From Deltaproteobacteria bacterium (lineage in GTDB: Bacteria > Desulfobacterota > Desulfobacteria > Desulfobacterales > C00003060), in the NCBI GenBank assembly GCA_019309245.1, contig JAFDGP010000004.1, forward strand, positions 1-23,428: a stretch of 23,428 nucleotides of DNA, given 5' to 3'. Both the position numbers and the translations under genes were made by a program. This document shows, piece after piece, positions 1 through 6,839 of this stretch (positions are counted from its first letter, which is position 1; every line of letters begins with the position of its first letter). Below the pieces are notes generated by a model. The model had not been told where the DNA came from. It made no database searches and saw nothing but the letters and a program-made list of their open reading frames with translations.

Positions 1-290
1 CCGATGCGGTGTTGAGCACCTCGGGGATGCTCAGATTCGCAGAAGAATCACAGGCGCGGGCGTTTATCGTGGGAACGGAAGAGGGGCTCCTTTACCCACT
101 TAAACGGCGAAGTCCAGACAAGGCGTTTTTCGCAGCCTCCGAGGACATGATTTGTAAAGAGATGAAAAAAACGACCCTGAAAGACCTGCTCAGCGCCCTT
201 GAAACCATGACCCATGAAGTAAGAGTCCCGCGTGCTGTACGGGAAAAGGCCGTCCGGGCCGTGGATAAAATGCTGGCGTTGTCATCGTGA
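1..290 (+). CDS. nadA: Quinolinate synthase, C-terminal part (5' end outside window)
   Basis: NadA condenses iminoaspartate with dihydroxyacetone phosphate to quinolinate in NAD synthesis and carries a [4Fe-4S] cluster in the cytoplasm. The visible ~95 residues are read in the frame of codon 3-5 (Asp-Ala-Val-Leu-Ser-Thr-Ser-Gly-Met). They show the family's C-terminal pattern: TSGM, then FIVGTEEGLLYPL, then a Cys in MICKEMKKTTL. That Cys is the last cluster ligand in the family. The frame stops with TGA at 288-290. The gene is truncated only by the window edge, not broken. It converges on the minus-strand GcvH-like gene with a gap of about 63 bases. I saw no clear terminator in that gap. Confidence 0.9.
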   Translation, partial: DAVLSTSGMLRFAEESQARAFIVGTEEGLLYPLKRRSPDKAFFAASEDMICKEMKKTTLKDLLSALETMTHEVRVPRAVREKAVRAVDKMLALSS

Positions 291-353
291 TGGGAATTTT
301 TTGGGACGGCCTGGTGATACGCGATAGCTCAGGTCCGGTTGCAACGACCGCCG

Positions 354-746
354 CTATAGCCCATCGGTGAGTATATACTCCTCATAATCATCGGCAGACA
401 TGAGGCCGTCGAGTTCCTCCGGGGTGAAGAGCTTGGCCCGAATCATCCATCCCTTGCGATATGGGGACGCGTTGACCATTGTGGGATTGTGGATCACCTC
501 CCGGTTGATTTCAAGAACCCGGCCACACAAGGGAGCGTAGAGATCGGCAACCAGGTTTGCACACTCCACACTGCCGAAGGGTTCGCAGTACGCGATTTCA
601 TCGCCCTCGTTTGGAAGCGCTACATAACACAGATCGCCCAGTTGGGACTGGCCGAAATCAGTCATTCCAAGGGTTACCGTGTGGTCGCCTTCATGGCGGA
701 CCCAGAGGTGTTCTTCCGAGTAACGAAGTTCGTCCAGGATCAACAC
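354..746 (-). CDS. GcvH-like protein without the lipoyl lysine
   Basis: This 130-aa protein has the full fold signature of glycine cleavage H protein: an N-terminal LRYSEEHLWVRHEG, then LGMTDFGQSQLGDLCYVALP, then GSVECANLVADLYAPLCGRV. Classical GcvH carries a lipoylated Lys in GSVESVKAxSDLYAP and shuttles the aminomethyl intermediate of glycine decarboxylase. Here the aligned residue is Asn64 (codon at 555-557, AAC on the minus strand), so standard lipoylation looks impossible. The start is GTG at 746, preceded by AAGGAG with a 7-base gap. It is the last gene of the minus-strand cluster, 27 bases after yebC. No gcvT or gcvP is nearby. The fold assignment is firm. The function is unknown; it could be a structural or protein-binding paralogue. 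Confidence 0.85.
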   Translation of the reverse strand: MLILDELRYSEEHLWVRHEGDHTVTLGMTDFGQSQLGDLCYVALPNEGDEIAYCEPFGSVECANLVADLYAPLCGRVLEINREVIHNPTMVNASPYRKGWMIRAKLFTPEELDGLMSADDYEEYILTDGL

Positions 747-773
747 CGCGCCACTCCTTATTTGGTTTCCATT

Positions 774-1526
774 CTAGGTCTGGCTCAGGGCTTCCAGGGT
801 ATTGTCGGCGATATCGAAGTTGGAGTAGACTTTCTGGACATCGTCTGAGTCTTCCAGATTCTCCATGAGCCGAAGCATTTGCTCGGCCTCTTTGCCTTCC
901 AGCTTGACTGTGGTTTGCGGCAGCATGGTGATCTCGGCCACGACGCACGGCACAGCCTTTTGCTCAAGGGCCTGTTTGACCTGTTCAAAATCTTCCGGGG
1001 CGGTGATGATCTCGAAGGTGGACTCTTCGTCCCGGATGTCTTCAGCGCCGGCCTCCAAAGCCACTTCCATGAGCAGTTCTTCGTCCACGGCGTCCTTTTC
1101 AATGACGAAAAACCCCTTTTTTTGAAACATCCACGCCACACATCCGGCCTCGCCCAAATTGCCGCCGGCCCTGCTGAAGATATGACGGACATCGGCAACC
1201 GTGCGGTTCTTGTTGTCGGTCAGCGACTCCACCAGCACCGCAGCCCCGCCGGGACCGTATCCTTCATAAACGACCTCTTCGTAAGCGGTGCCTTCCAGTT
1301 CTCCCGTCCCTTTTTTTATCGCCCGTTCAATATTATCTTTGGGCATGTTTTCCGCCCTTGCGCTGGCGATCGCCGTGCGCAAGCGGGGGTTGGCATCGGG
1401 GTCTCCGCCGCCGAATCGGGCTGCCACCGTGATTTCTTTGATCAGTTTGGTAAAGAGCTTGCCCCGTTTGGCATCCGTAGCCCCTTTTTTTCGTTTGATC
1501 GTACTCCACTTGGAATGTCCGGACAT
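774..1526 (-). CDS. yebC: YebC/PmpR family protein
   Basis: A 250-aa cytoplasmic protein of the YebC/TACO1 family, whose members act as transcriptional regulators or as translation factors that help ribosomes through proline stretches. The sequence starts MSGHSKWSTIKRKKGATDAK, the family hallmark, and continues with FTKLIKEITVAAR, then NPRLRTAIASARAENMPKDN and YEGYGPGGAAVLVE. Its length matches the usual ~245-250 residues and I see no missing segment. It lies 12 bases downstream of rlmE on the same strand and 27 bases upstream of the GcvH-like gene, so co-transcription is likely. Identification is secure. Which of the two family roles applies cannot be told from sequence. Confidence 0.96.
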   Translation of the reverse strand: MSGHSKWSTIKRKKGATDAKRGKLFTKLIKEITVAARFGGGDPDANPRLRTAIASARAENMPKDNIERAIKKGTGELEGTAYEEVVYEGYGPGGAAVLVESLTDNKNRTVADVRHIFSRAGGNLGEAGCVAWMFQKKGFFVIEKDAVDEELLMEVALEAGAEDIRDEESTFEIITAPEDFEQVKQALEQKAVPCVVAEITMLPQTTVKLEGKEAEQMLRLMENLEDSDDVQKVYSNFDIADNTLEALSQT

Positions 1527-1538
1527 AACCGTATCTCC

Positions 1539-2150
1539 TTAATCATTTGATGCCGTTGTTGCCCGCTTTTTGTTCAGGCCGACCACGAAAATCTCTTTAC
1601 TCGCCTTCCTGGTACTCATCGGCCTGACGTGGGCGAGGCGTTCGAAAAATTGCTTGGCCCGATCGGAGAATTCCTTGAAATCCGTCCCGTGAAAGATCTT
1701 GCACACAAAGGCCCCGCCCGGACGAAGAACTTTGATGGAAATCTCAAGCGCGGCTTCACAAAGCCCGAGGGATCTCTGGGCGTCTACGAATTTGTTTCCC
1801 GATGTCGATGGGGCCATATCGCTTAAGACCGCGTCAAAAGGCCCGTTGAGGGCTTCCAGGAAGGCCCGGTCCCACCTCAAAACATCGTGGTGAATGAATC
1901 GCACATTTTCCGGAAGCGTCATTGTGACTGGAGAGACATCCACACCGACGACGCTGCCTTGCTGGCCCACGGCTCGGGATGCAAAGGCCAACCAGGACCC
2001 CGGGGCACACCCAAGGTCCAGGATCCTGCCACCCTTTTTCAGGACGCCGTATCGTTGTTGGATCTCCTGAAGCTTGAAAACGGAGCGTGCCGGATACCCC
2101 TGCTTTCTGGCCCGGGCTGTGTAGGCGTCATGCCATTTTCGTGATTTCAC
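1539..2150 (-). CDS. rlmE: 23S rRNA (uridine-2'-O-) methyltransferase RlmE/FtsJ
   Basis: RlmE 2'-O-methylates a uridine in the A-loop of 23S rRNA using S-adenosylmethionine. The 203-aa sequence has the SAM-binding motif LDLGCAPGSW (residues 44-53). It also has the K-D-K-E catalytic tetrad typical of RrmJ-type enzymes: Lys26 (SVFKLQEI), Asp111 (SDMAP), Lys151 (CKIFHG) and Glu186 (KEIFVVG). The start is GTG at 2150, giving MKSRKWHDAYTARARKQGY, which is the normal N-terminus for the family. The gene begins 38 bases after the radA stop and ends 12 bases before yebC, within the minus-strand cluster. Confidence 0.95.
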   Translation of the reverse strand: MKSRKWHDAYTARARKQGYPARSVFKLQEIQQRYGVLKKGGRILDLGCAPGSWLAFASRAVGQQGSVVGVDVSPVTMTLPENVRFIHHDVLRWDRAFLEALNGPFDAVLSDMAPSTSGNKFVDAQRSLGLCEAALEISIKVLRPGGAFVCKIFHGTDFKEFSDRAKQFFERLAHVRPMSTRKASKEIFVVGLNKKRATTASND

Positions 2151-2188
2151 CCCAGTGGCCTTATAGCAGTAACGGGATCTTTTTCAAG

Positions 2189-3565
2189 TCAAAACAGACA
2201 ATCCAAAAGCTGCGCTACCGTGTCAATGCCGATCAGAGCCAGGGTGTGGTGGGGACTGTTGAGGTGTTTCAGATTGTCTTGCGGGAGCACACAACGCCCA
2301 AAGCCCATCTTTTCGGCCTCTCGGATCCTTGCTTCTATCCGGTTTACAGGCCTGACCTCACCTGTCAATCCGATTTCTCCCAGCACGAGAGTGCCTTTCA
2401 CGATCGGCCTGTCAAAAAAGCTGGAGGCAATGACCGAGACGATGGGCAGATCCATGGCCGGCTCGTCTGCCTTGATCCCGCCGGCGACATTGACGAAGAT
2501 GTCATCGTTCATCAATTCCAGCCCAAGCCTTTTTTCCATTACCGCCACCAGCAGCATCACCCTGTTGTAGTCCACGCCCAGGACTGTCCGTCTCCCCGTG
2601 CCTGGCCCGGACCTTGAGACCAGTCCCTGAATCTCGAGCAGGATGGGCCTTGAGCCTTCTATGCTGGCCGTGATCACGGAACCGGAGGAAACGCGCGGGT
2701 GCTCCGGCAAAAACACGCAGGATGGATTCGGGACCTCTTGCAACCCATGATCCTGCATTTCAAAGACACCGATTTCGTTGGTGGATCCAAAACGGTTTTT
2801 CACCGCTCGCAGCACCCGATAGGCGTTGTTTTGCCCGCCCTCGAAATAAAGAACCGTATCCACCATGTGTTCAAGAAGCCTGGGCCCGGCGATGGCGCCT
2901 TCTTTGGTGACGTGGCCTACAACAAATACGGCAACCCCGGTCTGTTTGGACAGAAACATGAGCTGCATGGCCGCCTCCCGGACCTGGCTGACCGTACCCG
3001 GCGCAGATGTCAGCTCCGGGCTGTACAGAGTCTGAACGGAATCTACCACCATGGCGACCGGTGATAGCTCATCTGCCAAGGCACTGATGGCGGCAAGGCT
3101 GGTTTCGGACACGACCCACATGTCCCGGCTGCGGGCCTGCAACCGCTCACTTCGCATCTTGATTTGCTGTACGGACTCTTCCCCGGAGACGTATAACGAC
3201 TTGTGACCCCGGGCTGCAAGCTCACACAGGACCTGAAGCATCAAGGTCGACTTGCCGATGCCCGGGTCTCCGCCTATCAGGACGAGTGATCCGGGGACGA
3301 TTCCACCGCCAAGGACGCGGTCGAATTCTTTGAGATCTGTGAGGATGCGTGTGGTTTGGGTCGGTTCAACGGCGTCGATAGGCATGGCGCAAGAGGCGGT
3401 TGCCGTTGCGGACAACATGGGCGGTCGTCTTGACTTTGTGCCGACCGTGTCTTCCACCAAGCTGTTCCATTGCCCGCAATCCGGGCACCGGCCCATCCAT
3501 TTCGGGGCCTGGTAGCCGCACGACTGGCACGAGAAGACGGTCCTGGCAGCCTTTCTTGAATTCAT
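2189..3565 (-). CDS. radA: DNA repair protein RadA
   Basis: RadA is a RecA-like ATPase with a Lon-type C-terminal domain that promotes branch migration in recombinational repair. The 458-aa product has an N-terminal zinc finger (Cys13, Cys16, Cys27, Cys30; CQSCGYQAPKWMGRCPDC) and a Walker A GGDPGIGKST at about 98-107. It also has the RadA-specific KNRFG motif at about 256-260 and a Lon-like C-terminal half. I chose ATG at 3565 (MNSRKAARTVFSCQ) because it gives the family N-terminus and nearly the E. coli length (460). A longer GTG start at 3601 is possible; neither has a strong ribosome site. The gene lies 57 bases downstream of the Fur-family gene. Confidence 0.95.
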   Translation of the reverse strand: MNSRKAARTVFSCQSCGYQAPKWMGRCPDCGQWNSLVEDTVGTKSRRPPMLSATATASCAMPIDAVEPTQTTRILTDLKEFDRVLGGGIVPGSLVLIGGDPGIGKSTLMLQVLCELAARGHKSLYVSGEESVQQIKMRSERLQARSRDMWVVSETSLAAISALADELSPVAMVVDSVQTLYSPELTSAPGTVSQVREAAMQLMFLSKQTGVAVFVVGHVTKEGAIAGPRLLEHMVDTVLYFEGGQNNAYRVLRAVKNRFGSTNEIGVFEMQDHGLQEVPNPSCVFLPEHPRVSSGSVITASIEGSRPILLEIQGLVSRSGPGTGRRTVLGVDYNRVMLLVAVMEKRLGLELMNDDIFVNVAGGIKADEPAMDLPIVSVIASSFFDRPIVKGTLVLGEIGLTGEVRPVNRIEARIREAEKMGFGRCVLPQDNLKHLNSPHHTLALIGIDTVAQLLDCLF

Positions 3566-3622
3566 CGGGTATGGTTGTCGGAACAGGGCCCAGCAACGCA
3601 CGCCTTCAGGGGCGCCGTGGCC

Positions 3623-4060
3623 TCAGGGCAGCCTGTTTTTGCACTGATCACAATAGCCGTAGACCTCGAGCTTGTGGCCCTTGACGTCGTAGCCGTAGGT
3701 CCTGGCAAGTTCTTTCTCGATGGCATGAATAGATTTTTCTTTGAATTCAACAGTCTTCCCACAGGAGATGCACCGAAGGTGACAGTGGTGTTCATGACCG
3801 TAGATGGGTTCATAATGCAGGTGTCCATCTTCAAAATAGGCTTCCTGAATCAATCCGGATTCCAGAAGCAGGGGCACCAGGCGGTAAATGGAGGCCTTGG
3901 ATATGTTCTTGTTTTTTCCTCTCAGACGCAAGTAGAGTTCGTCCACGTCGAAGTGGTCGTGGCGGGAGAAGATCTCCTCGATGATTCGTTCCCGGGCCGG
4001 GGTGTTGCGAAGGCCTTTTTGTCGGATAAAGTCTCGGAAGACCTCGATCTCGTTTTTCAT
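3623..4060 (-). CDS. Fur-family transcriptional regulator
   Basis: A 145-aa Fur/PerR/Zur-type repressor. The N-terminal winged helix includes RNTPARERIIEEI and the recognition region ISKASIYRLVPLLLESGL. The dimer domain has the His-rich segment GHEHHCHLRCISC, with Cys97/Cys100, and a C-terminal CDQC (Cys137/Cys140). Together these form the structural zinc site. His34/His36 and the His cluster at 89-94 are candidate regulatory ligands. I chose ATG 4060 because GGAGG lies 11 bases upstream; an in-frame GTG at 4078 lacks a ribosome site. It heads the minus-strand cluster and is divergent from the ArsR gene. Sequence does not show whether it senses iron, peroxide or zinc. Confidence 0.92.
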   Translation of the reverse strand: MKNEIEVFRDFIRQKGLRNTPARERIIEEIFSRHDHFDVDELYLRLRGKNKNISKASIYRLVPLLLESGLIQEAYFEDGHLHYEPIYGHEHHCHLRCISCGKTVEFKEKSIHAIEKELARTYGYDVKGHKLEVYGYCDQCKNRLP

Positions 4061-4117
4061 GGCATATCCAGCCTCCACGGGGGTGTCCGAACCGGCCTAG
4101 GCCGCACCGGCGATTGG

Positions 4118-4150
4118 CCTGTTGTTAACAGGTTGTCCCCGCACTGTCAA
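4118..4150 (-). promoter_or_regulatory. Putative promoter of the fur-radA-rlmE-yebC cluster with overlapping palindrome
   Basis: On the minus strand TTGACA (4145-4150) is followed after 17 bases by TAACAA (4122-4127), about 60 bases before the chosen Fur-family start. A short inverted repeat CCTGTT-gtt-AACAGG (4118-4132) overlaps the -10 element and could be an autoregulatory site. It does not match the classical 19-bp Fur box well, so the regulator is a guess. Confidence 0.45.
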
Positions 4151-4280
4151 CGGGCAGAATTCCTGTCGAAGTAATCAACGGGGTTAAAAACTGTTAAGAA
4201 GATCAATAGGTTGACTTTAACCCACCCTAACTTGCTCGCTTTGCTGCGGTGACCGTGCAGGGTTGGAGCGGATGCGGATG

Positions 4281-4309
4281 TTGACATAGCCGGCAGGTTG
4301 CTCTATATA
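4281..4309 (+). promoter_or_regulatory. Promoter of the ArsR-permease-selenoprotein operon
   Basis: A near-ideal sigma-70 promoter: TTGACA at 4281-4286, a 17-base spacer, and TATATA at 4304-4309. Transcription should start near 4316. This places the open-frame TTG codon at 4298 upstream of the transcript and supports the downstream ATG at 4349 as the ArsR start. Confidence 0.75.
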
Positions 4310-4328
4310 TGCTCATATGTTCATATAT
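4305..4328. promoter_or_regulatory. Putative ArsR/SmtB-type operator
   Basis: An AT-rich imperfect palindrome of 24 bp centred between 4316 and 4317, with 10 of 12 base pairs symmetrical. Its arms are ATATGCTCA and TGTTCATAT around a central TA. It overlaps the -10 box and the likely transcription start, where a repressor would block RNA polymerase. The arrangement fits SmtB/CadC-type operators and suggests autoregulation by the adjacent sensor gene. Confidence 0.65.
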
Positions 4329-4348
4329 TCACAAACGGAACAGTGCTG

Positions 4349-4723
4349 ATGACACCCAAGGTCTCTAGCATCGTCGAAGGGGATGGCTGCGCGGTCCGGA
4401 TGATCCATCCGGAAAAGATTCAAAGGGCGCGTGACCGTTCCATCGATATTCGGGAGATCCACCGGCTTACCGCAGTGTACAAAGCGCTTTCAGATCCGAC
4501 CCGACTCAGGATAATCACGGCGCTCAAAGGGGAGGAAATGTGCGTGTGTGACCTGGCGGCTTTTCTCGGCATCAGCGAGTCCGCGGTATCCCACCAGATG
4601 CGTCGTTTAAAAGATTTGGCCCTGGTGAGGTCCCGGCGCGACGGGCAGGTACTTTATTACGTACTCGATGATGATCATGTGGGAGACCTGATTGATCTGG
4701 GCCTGGAGCATATCCGGGAATAA
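4349..4723 (+). CDS. ArsR/SmtB-family metal-sensing repressor
   Basis: A 124-aa winged-helix repressor of the SmtB/CadC type. Two metal sites are visible. An alpha-3 CVC motif (Cys65, Cys67; EEMCVCDLA) is joined by an N-terminal Cys14/His20, as in the Cd/Pb sensor CadC. An alpha-5 site (Asp108, His110, His121, Glu124) has exactly the spacing of the zinc site of SmtB. The recognition helix is ISESAVSHQMRRLKDL. I chose ATG 4349 because the promoter's start point rules out the upstream TTG; the ribosome site is weak (CGGAA). The gene ends 50 bases before the permease gene and likely controls the three-gene operon. Zn, Cd or Pb is more likely than arsenite as signal, by inference. Confidence 0.92.
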   Translation: MTPKVSSIVEGDGCAVRMIHPEKIQRARDRSIDIREIHRLTAVYKALSDPTRLRIITALKGEEMCVCDLAAFLGISESAVSHQMRRLKDLALVRSRRDGQVLYYVLDDDHVGDLIDLGLEHIRE

Positions 4724-4773
4724 AAACGGATCCCTCTCAGGCCGGGCAGCCCGTCACCGGTTTGCAGCACGAA

Positions 4774-5895
4774 ATGATATTTCCAGTGGGAATCGCAATC
4801 CAGATCTTAACCGAAGCATGGGGGCTTCTTCGAGCTTCTGCCGTGTACGTGCTTTTCGGTATGGTGGTAGCGGGATTTATTCGCGTGTTTTTCGGCCCGT
4901 CCGCAGTGGGCCGTCATCTTGGGCGCGGCAAGGTGCTCTCCGTGGTGAAGGCAGCCCTTCTGGGCATTCCCATTCCGTTGTGTTCTTGCGGTGTGCTTCC
5001 GGCAGCGGCGTCCCTGAAAAAACAGGGGGCCAACAACGGGGCCACCATGGCCTTTCTGATCTCCACGCCGGAGTCCGGGGTGGACTCCATGGCATTGACG
5101 TATGCCTTGTTGGATCCGGTCATGACCGTGGCCAGGCCGGTAGCCGCGTTCTTCACGGCCGGTGCGGCGGGCCTGCTTGAAAACCTTTTTGCGCCTGACA
5201 GGCCGGAAGCTCGCATGGCGCCGGATCTGAGTTGTCCGGTTGACGGGTGTTGCGACGGCGTGGATTGTCCTCCGGAGGAACACCGTCGCCACCATAGCGT
5301 TGTGGAAAAGATCCGGATCGGGCTCGGTTTCGCGCTGGGGGAGCTGTGGGGCGACATTGCGTCCTGGTTTTTTGTGGGGCTTGTGTTGGCCGGCGTGATC
5401 ACGGCGCTGGTGCCCGACAGCATGGTAAACCGGTACCTTGGCGGCGGGATTCACGCCATGCTGATCATGCTGGTTATCGGCATTCCGTTGTACATCTGCG
5501 CATCAGGCTCTACGCCGATAGCCGCCGCCCTGATCCTAAAAGGGGTCAGCCCGGGGGCGGCCCTGGTATTTTTGCTGGTGGGGCCGGCTACAAATATGAC
5601 ATCCCTGACGGTTATCGTGAAAATCCTGGGAAAACGCGGTGCGGCATTTTACTTGGCTTCCATTGCGCTTTGCGGCATGATTTTCGGGCTTGTGCTGGAT
5701 CAGGTCTATCCGGCCTTGGGCATCCTGCCCCATGCGGTTGCCGGCCGTGCTGCCGAGATTGTGCCGGGCTGGGTCCAGACCGTAGGTGCCTGTGTGCTTT
5801 TGGGGTTCTCCGTCCGCCCGTTGTCCCGGACGGTTCGAAAACGGGTCGGGCTCGGCAACAAGGGTGCACACGCCGGGAAGGAGAGATGTGTGTGA
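4774..5895 (+). CDS. SO_0444-family (DUF318/permease) metal efflux transporter
   Basis: A 373-aa polytopic inner-membrane permease of the family that includes the Cu/Zn exporter SO_0444, and is more distantly related to ArsP. Two internal repeats are recognisable: IPIPLCSCGVLPAAASLKKQ followed by FLISTPESGVDS, and IPLYICASGSTPIAAALILK followed by FLLVGPATN. The Cys70-Ser-Cys72 motif and Cys242 sit in equivalent positions. Between the halves is a soluble linker rich in possible metal ligands (Cys154, Cys159, Cys160, Cys165, His170, His173, His174). ATG 4774 is chosen; a TTG at 4762 is also in frame and neither has a good ribosome site. The stop overlaps the next start (GTGA), indicating translational coupling. 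The exact metal substrate is inferred. Confidence 0.88.
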   Translation: MIFPVGIAIQILTEAWGLLRASAVYVLFGMVVAGFIRVFFGPSAVGRHLGRGKVLSVVKAALLGIPIPLCSCGVLPAAASLKKQGANNGATMAFLISTPESGVDSMALTYALLDPVMTVARPVAAFFTAGAAGLLENLFAPDRPEARMAPDLSCPVDGCCDGVDCPPEEHRRHHSVVEKIRIGLGFALGELWGDIASWFFVGLVLAGVITALVPDSMVNRYLGGGIHAMLIMLVIGIPLYICASGSTPIAAALILKGVSPGAALVFLLVGPATNMTSLTVIVKILGKRGAAFYLASIALCGMIFGLVLDQVYPALGILPHAVAGRAAEIVPGWVQTVGACVLLGFSVRPLSRTVRKRVGLGNKGAHAGKERCV

Positions 5896-6743
5896 AGTCT
5901 AAAGTGGTCATGCTTGCGGTTGCTTTGTTTTTGGTGTGGGGGCTTTTACCTCCCGCGGTTGCTATGGTGGAGTGGAATCGTGGCAATGTCCTGAAGTTGA
6001 AAGAGCCTCCTGTGGATATTGCGGTGTCAAGCCGGGGCCGTTGGATTTTCGTCCTGACCCAGGGGGGGGAGATTTCGATCTATTCTGCAGACGGTCGGCT
6101 CGAAGACACCATCGTGGTGGGTGACGGTGTGGACGACATTGAAGCCGGAGCACGCGAAGAGGTGCTGTTATTGACCAACCGCAAGGCAGGCACTATTGAG
6201 AAAATTCACCTGGAATTTATCCAGAAGATCAATACGAAGGACTCGCCTTTTAAGGGACCCGCTGATGCACCGGTCGTGGTCTGTGTTTTTACTGACTTTC
6301 AATGACCGTATTGTGCCCGGCTCTTGCCGCTACTCGAGCAGGTGCTTGAGAAATATCCCAAAGAGGTCAAACTGGTGGTCAAAAACTTTCCTCTCAGGAA
6401 CCACCGGTATTCCAGAAAGGCCGCTGTTGCCGCCCTGGCTGCCGACAGGCAGGGGAAGTTCTGGGCATTTCACGATGCGCTTTTTGAGGACTTCAGCGCC
6501 CTGAGTGAGAAGAAGATTGAAGAATTGGCTCAAAAGTTGGCCCTTGACAGCAAACAGTTTCACCGGGACGTGAAGGACCCGAAACTCCAGGCCAGGATCG
6601 GCCGGGACATTCAGGATGGCAGGCAGGCCGGGGTACGGGGGACGCCGACGGTTTTTATCAACGGAAGGCGCTTGAAGCAGCGGACTCTGACGGGCTTTTC
6701 CGCTGTGATTGAAAAGGAATTGGCAAGAGCGAAAAAACAGTAA
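5892..6743 (+). CDS. Periplasmic DsbA-like thiol oxidoreductase, selenoprotein (in-frame TGA read as Sec at 6303-6305)
   Basis: The reading frame runs through one TGA (6303-6305) to a TAA ending at 6743, giving 283 residues with Sec138. Before the TGA are a signal peptide (MKSKVVMLAVALFLVWGLLP, cleavage after PAVA) and a short beta-propeller-like stretch (DIAVSSRGRWIFVLTQGG). Then comes KGPADAPVVVCVFTDFQ, which leads into the active site of DsbA/Thioredoxin_4 proteins. After it come PYCARLLPLLEQVL, NFPLRNHRYSRKAA and the cis-Pro loop VRGTPTVFING. Cys homologues read DFQCPYC, so the TGA replaces the first active-site Cys (UPYC). GTG 5892 is preferred (AAGGAG at 5878-5883, 8-base gap, GTGA overlap); ATG 5886 is in frame but too close to that site. 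It is likely a redox partner of the upstream metal permease. Confidence 0.85.
6319..6346 (+). promoter_or_regulatory. Candidate bacterial SECIS element
   Basis: Just after the in-frame TGA, GCTCTTGC (6320-6327) pairs with GCAGGTGC (6338-6345) with one mismatch and one G-U pair; a further G-U closes the base. It encloses a 10-base loop starting 23 bases after the TGA. A SelB-binding hairpin in bacteria normally sits in this range. An alternative fold pairs GCTC (6320-6323) with GAGC (6336-6339). Bacterial SECIS elements are poorly conserved, so this supports rather than proves Sec insertion. Confidence 0.5.
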
Positions 6744-6768
6744 ATCCCGATGCGTGAGCCTCGTTCAA

Positions 6769-6805
6769 TGGGGCTCGCCCGCGACGTTGTTGGGGCAGAG
6801 CCCCA
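6769..6805 (+). terminator. Hairpin after the selenoprotein operon
   Basis: A perfect 8-bp inverted repeat, TGGGGCTC (6769-6776) and GAGCCCCA (6798-6805), with a 21-base loop. It lies 25 bases after the operon's last stop and before the convergent GTPase gene. No T-run follows, so it may only stabilise the transcript end or assist termination. Confidence 0.35.
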
Positions 6806-6839
6806 GCTGCGCCGGCAGGATCGTCGACAACGGGCGCCG

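Noticed and set aside
5886..6305. The TGA at 6303 as a genuine stop, leaving a truncated protein plus a separate 6324-6743 gene
   Set aside because: The downstream frame is the same, has no ribosome site of its own, and begins in mid-domain. The TGA sits exactly at the catalytic Cys position, so Sec readthrough explains the sequence better.
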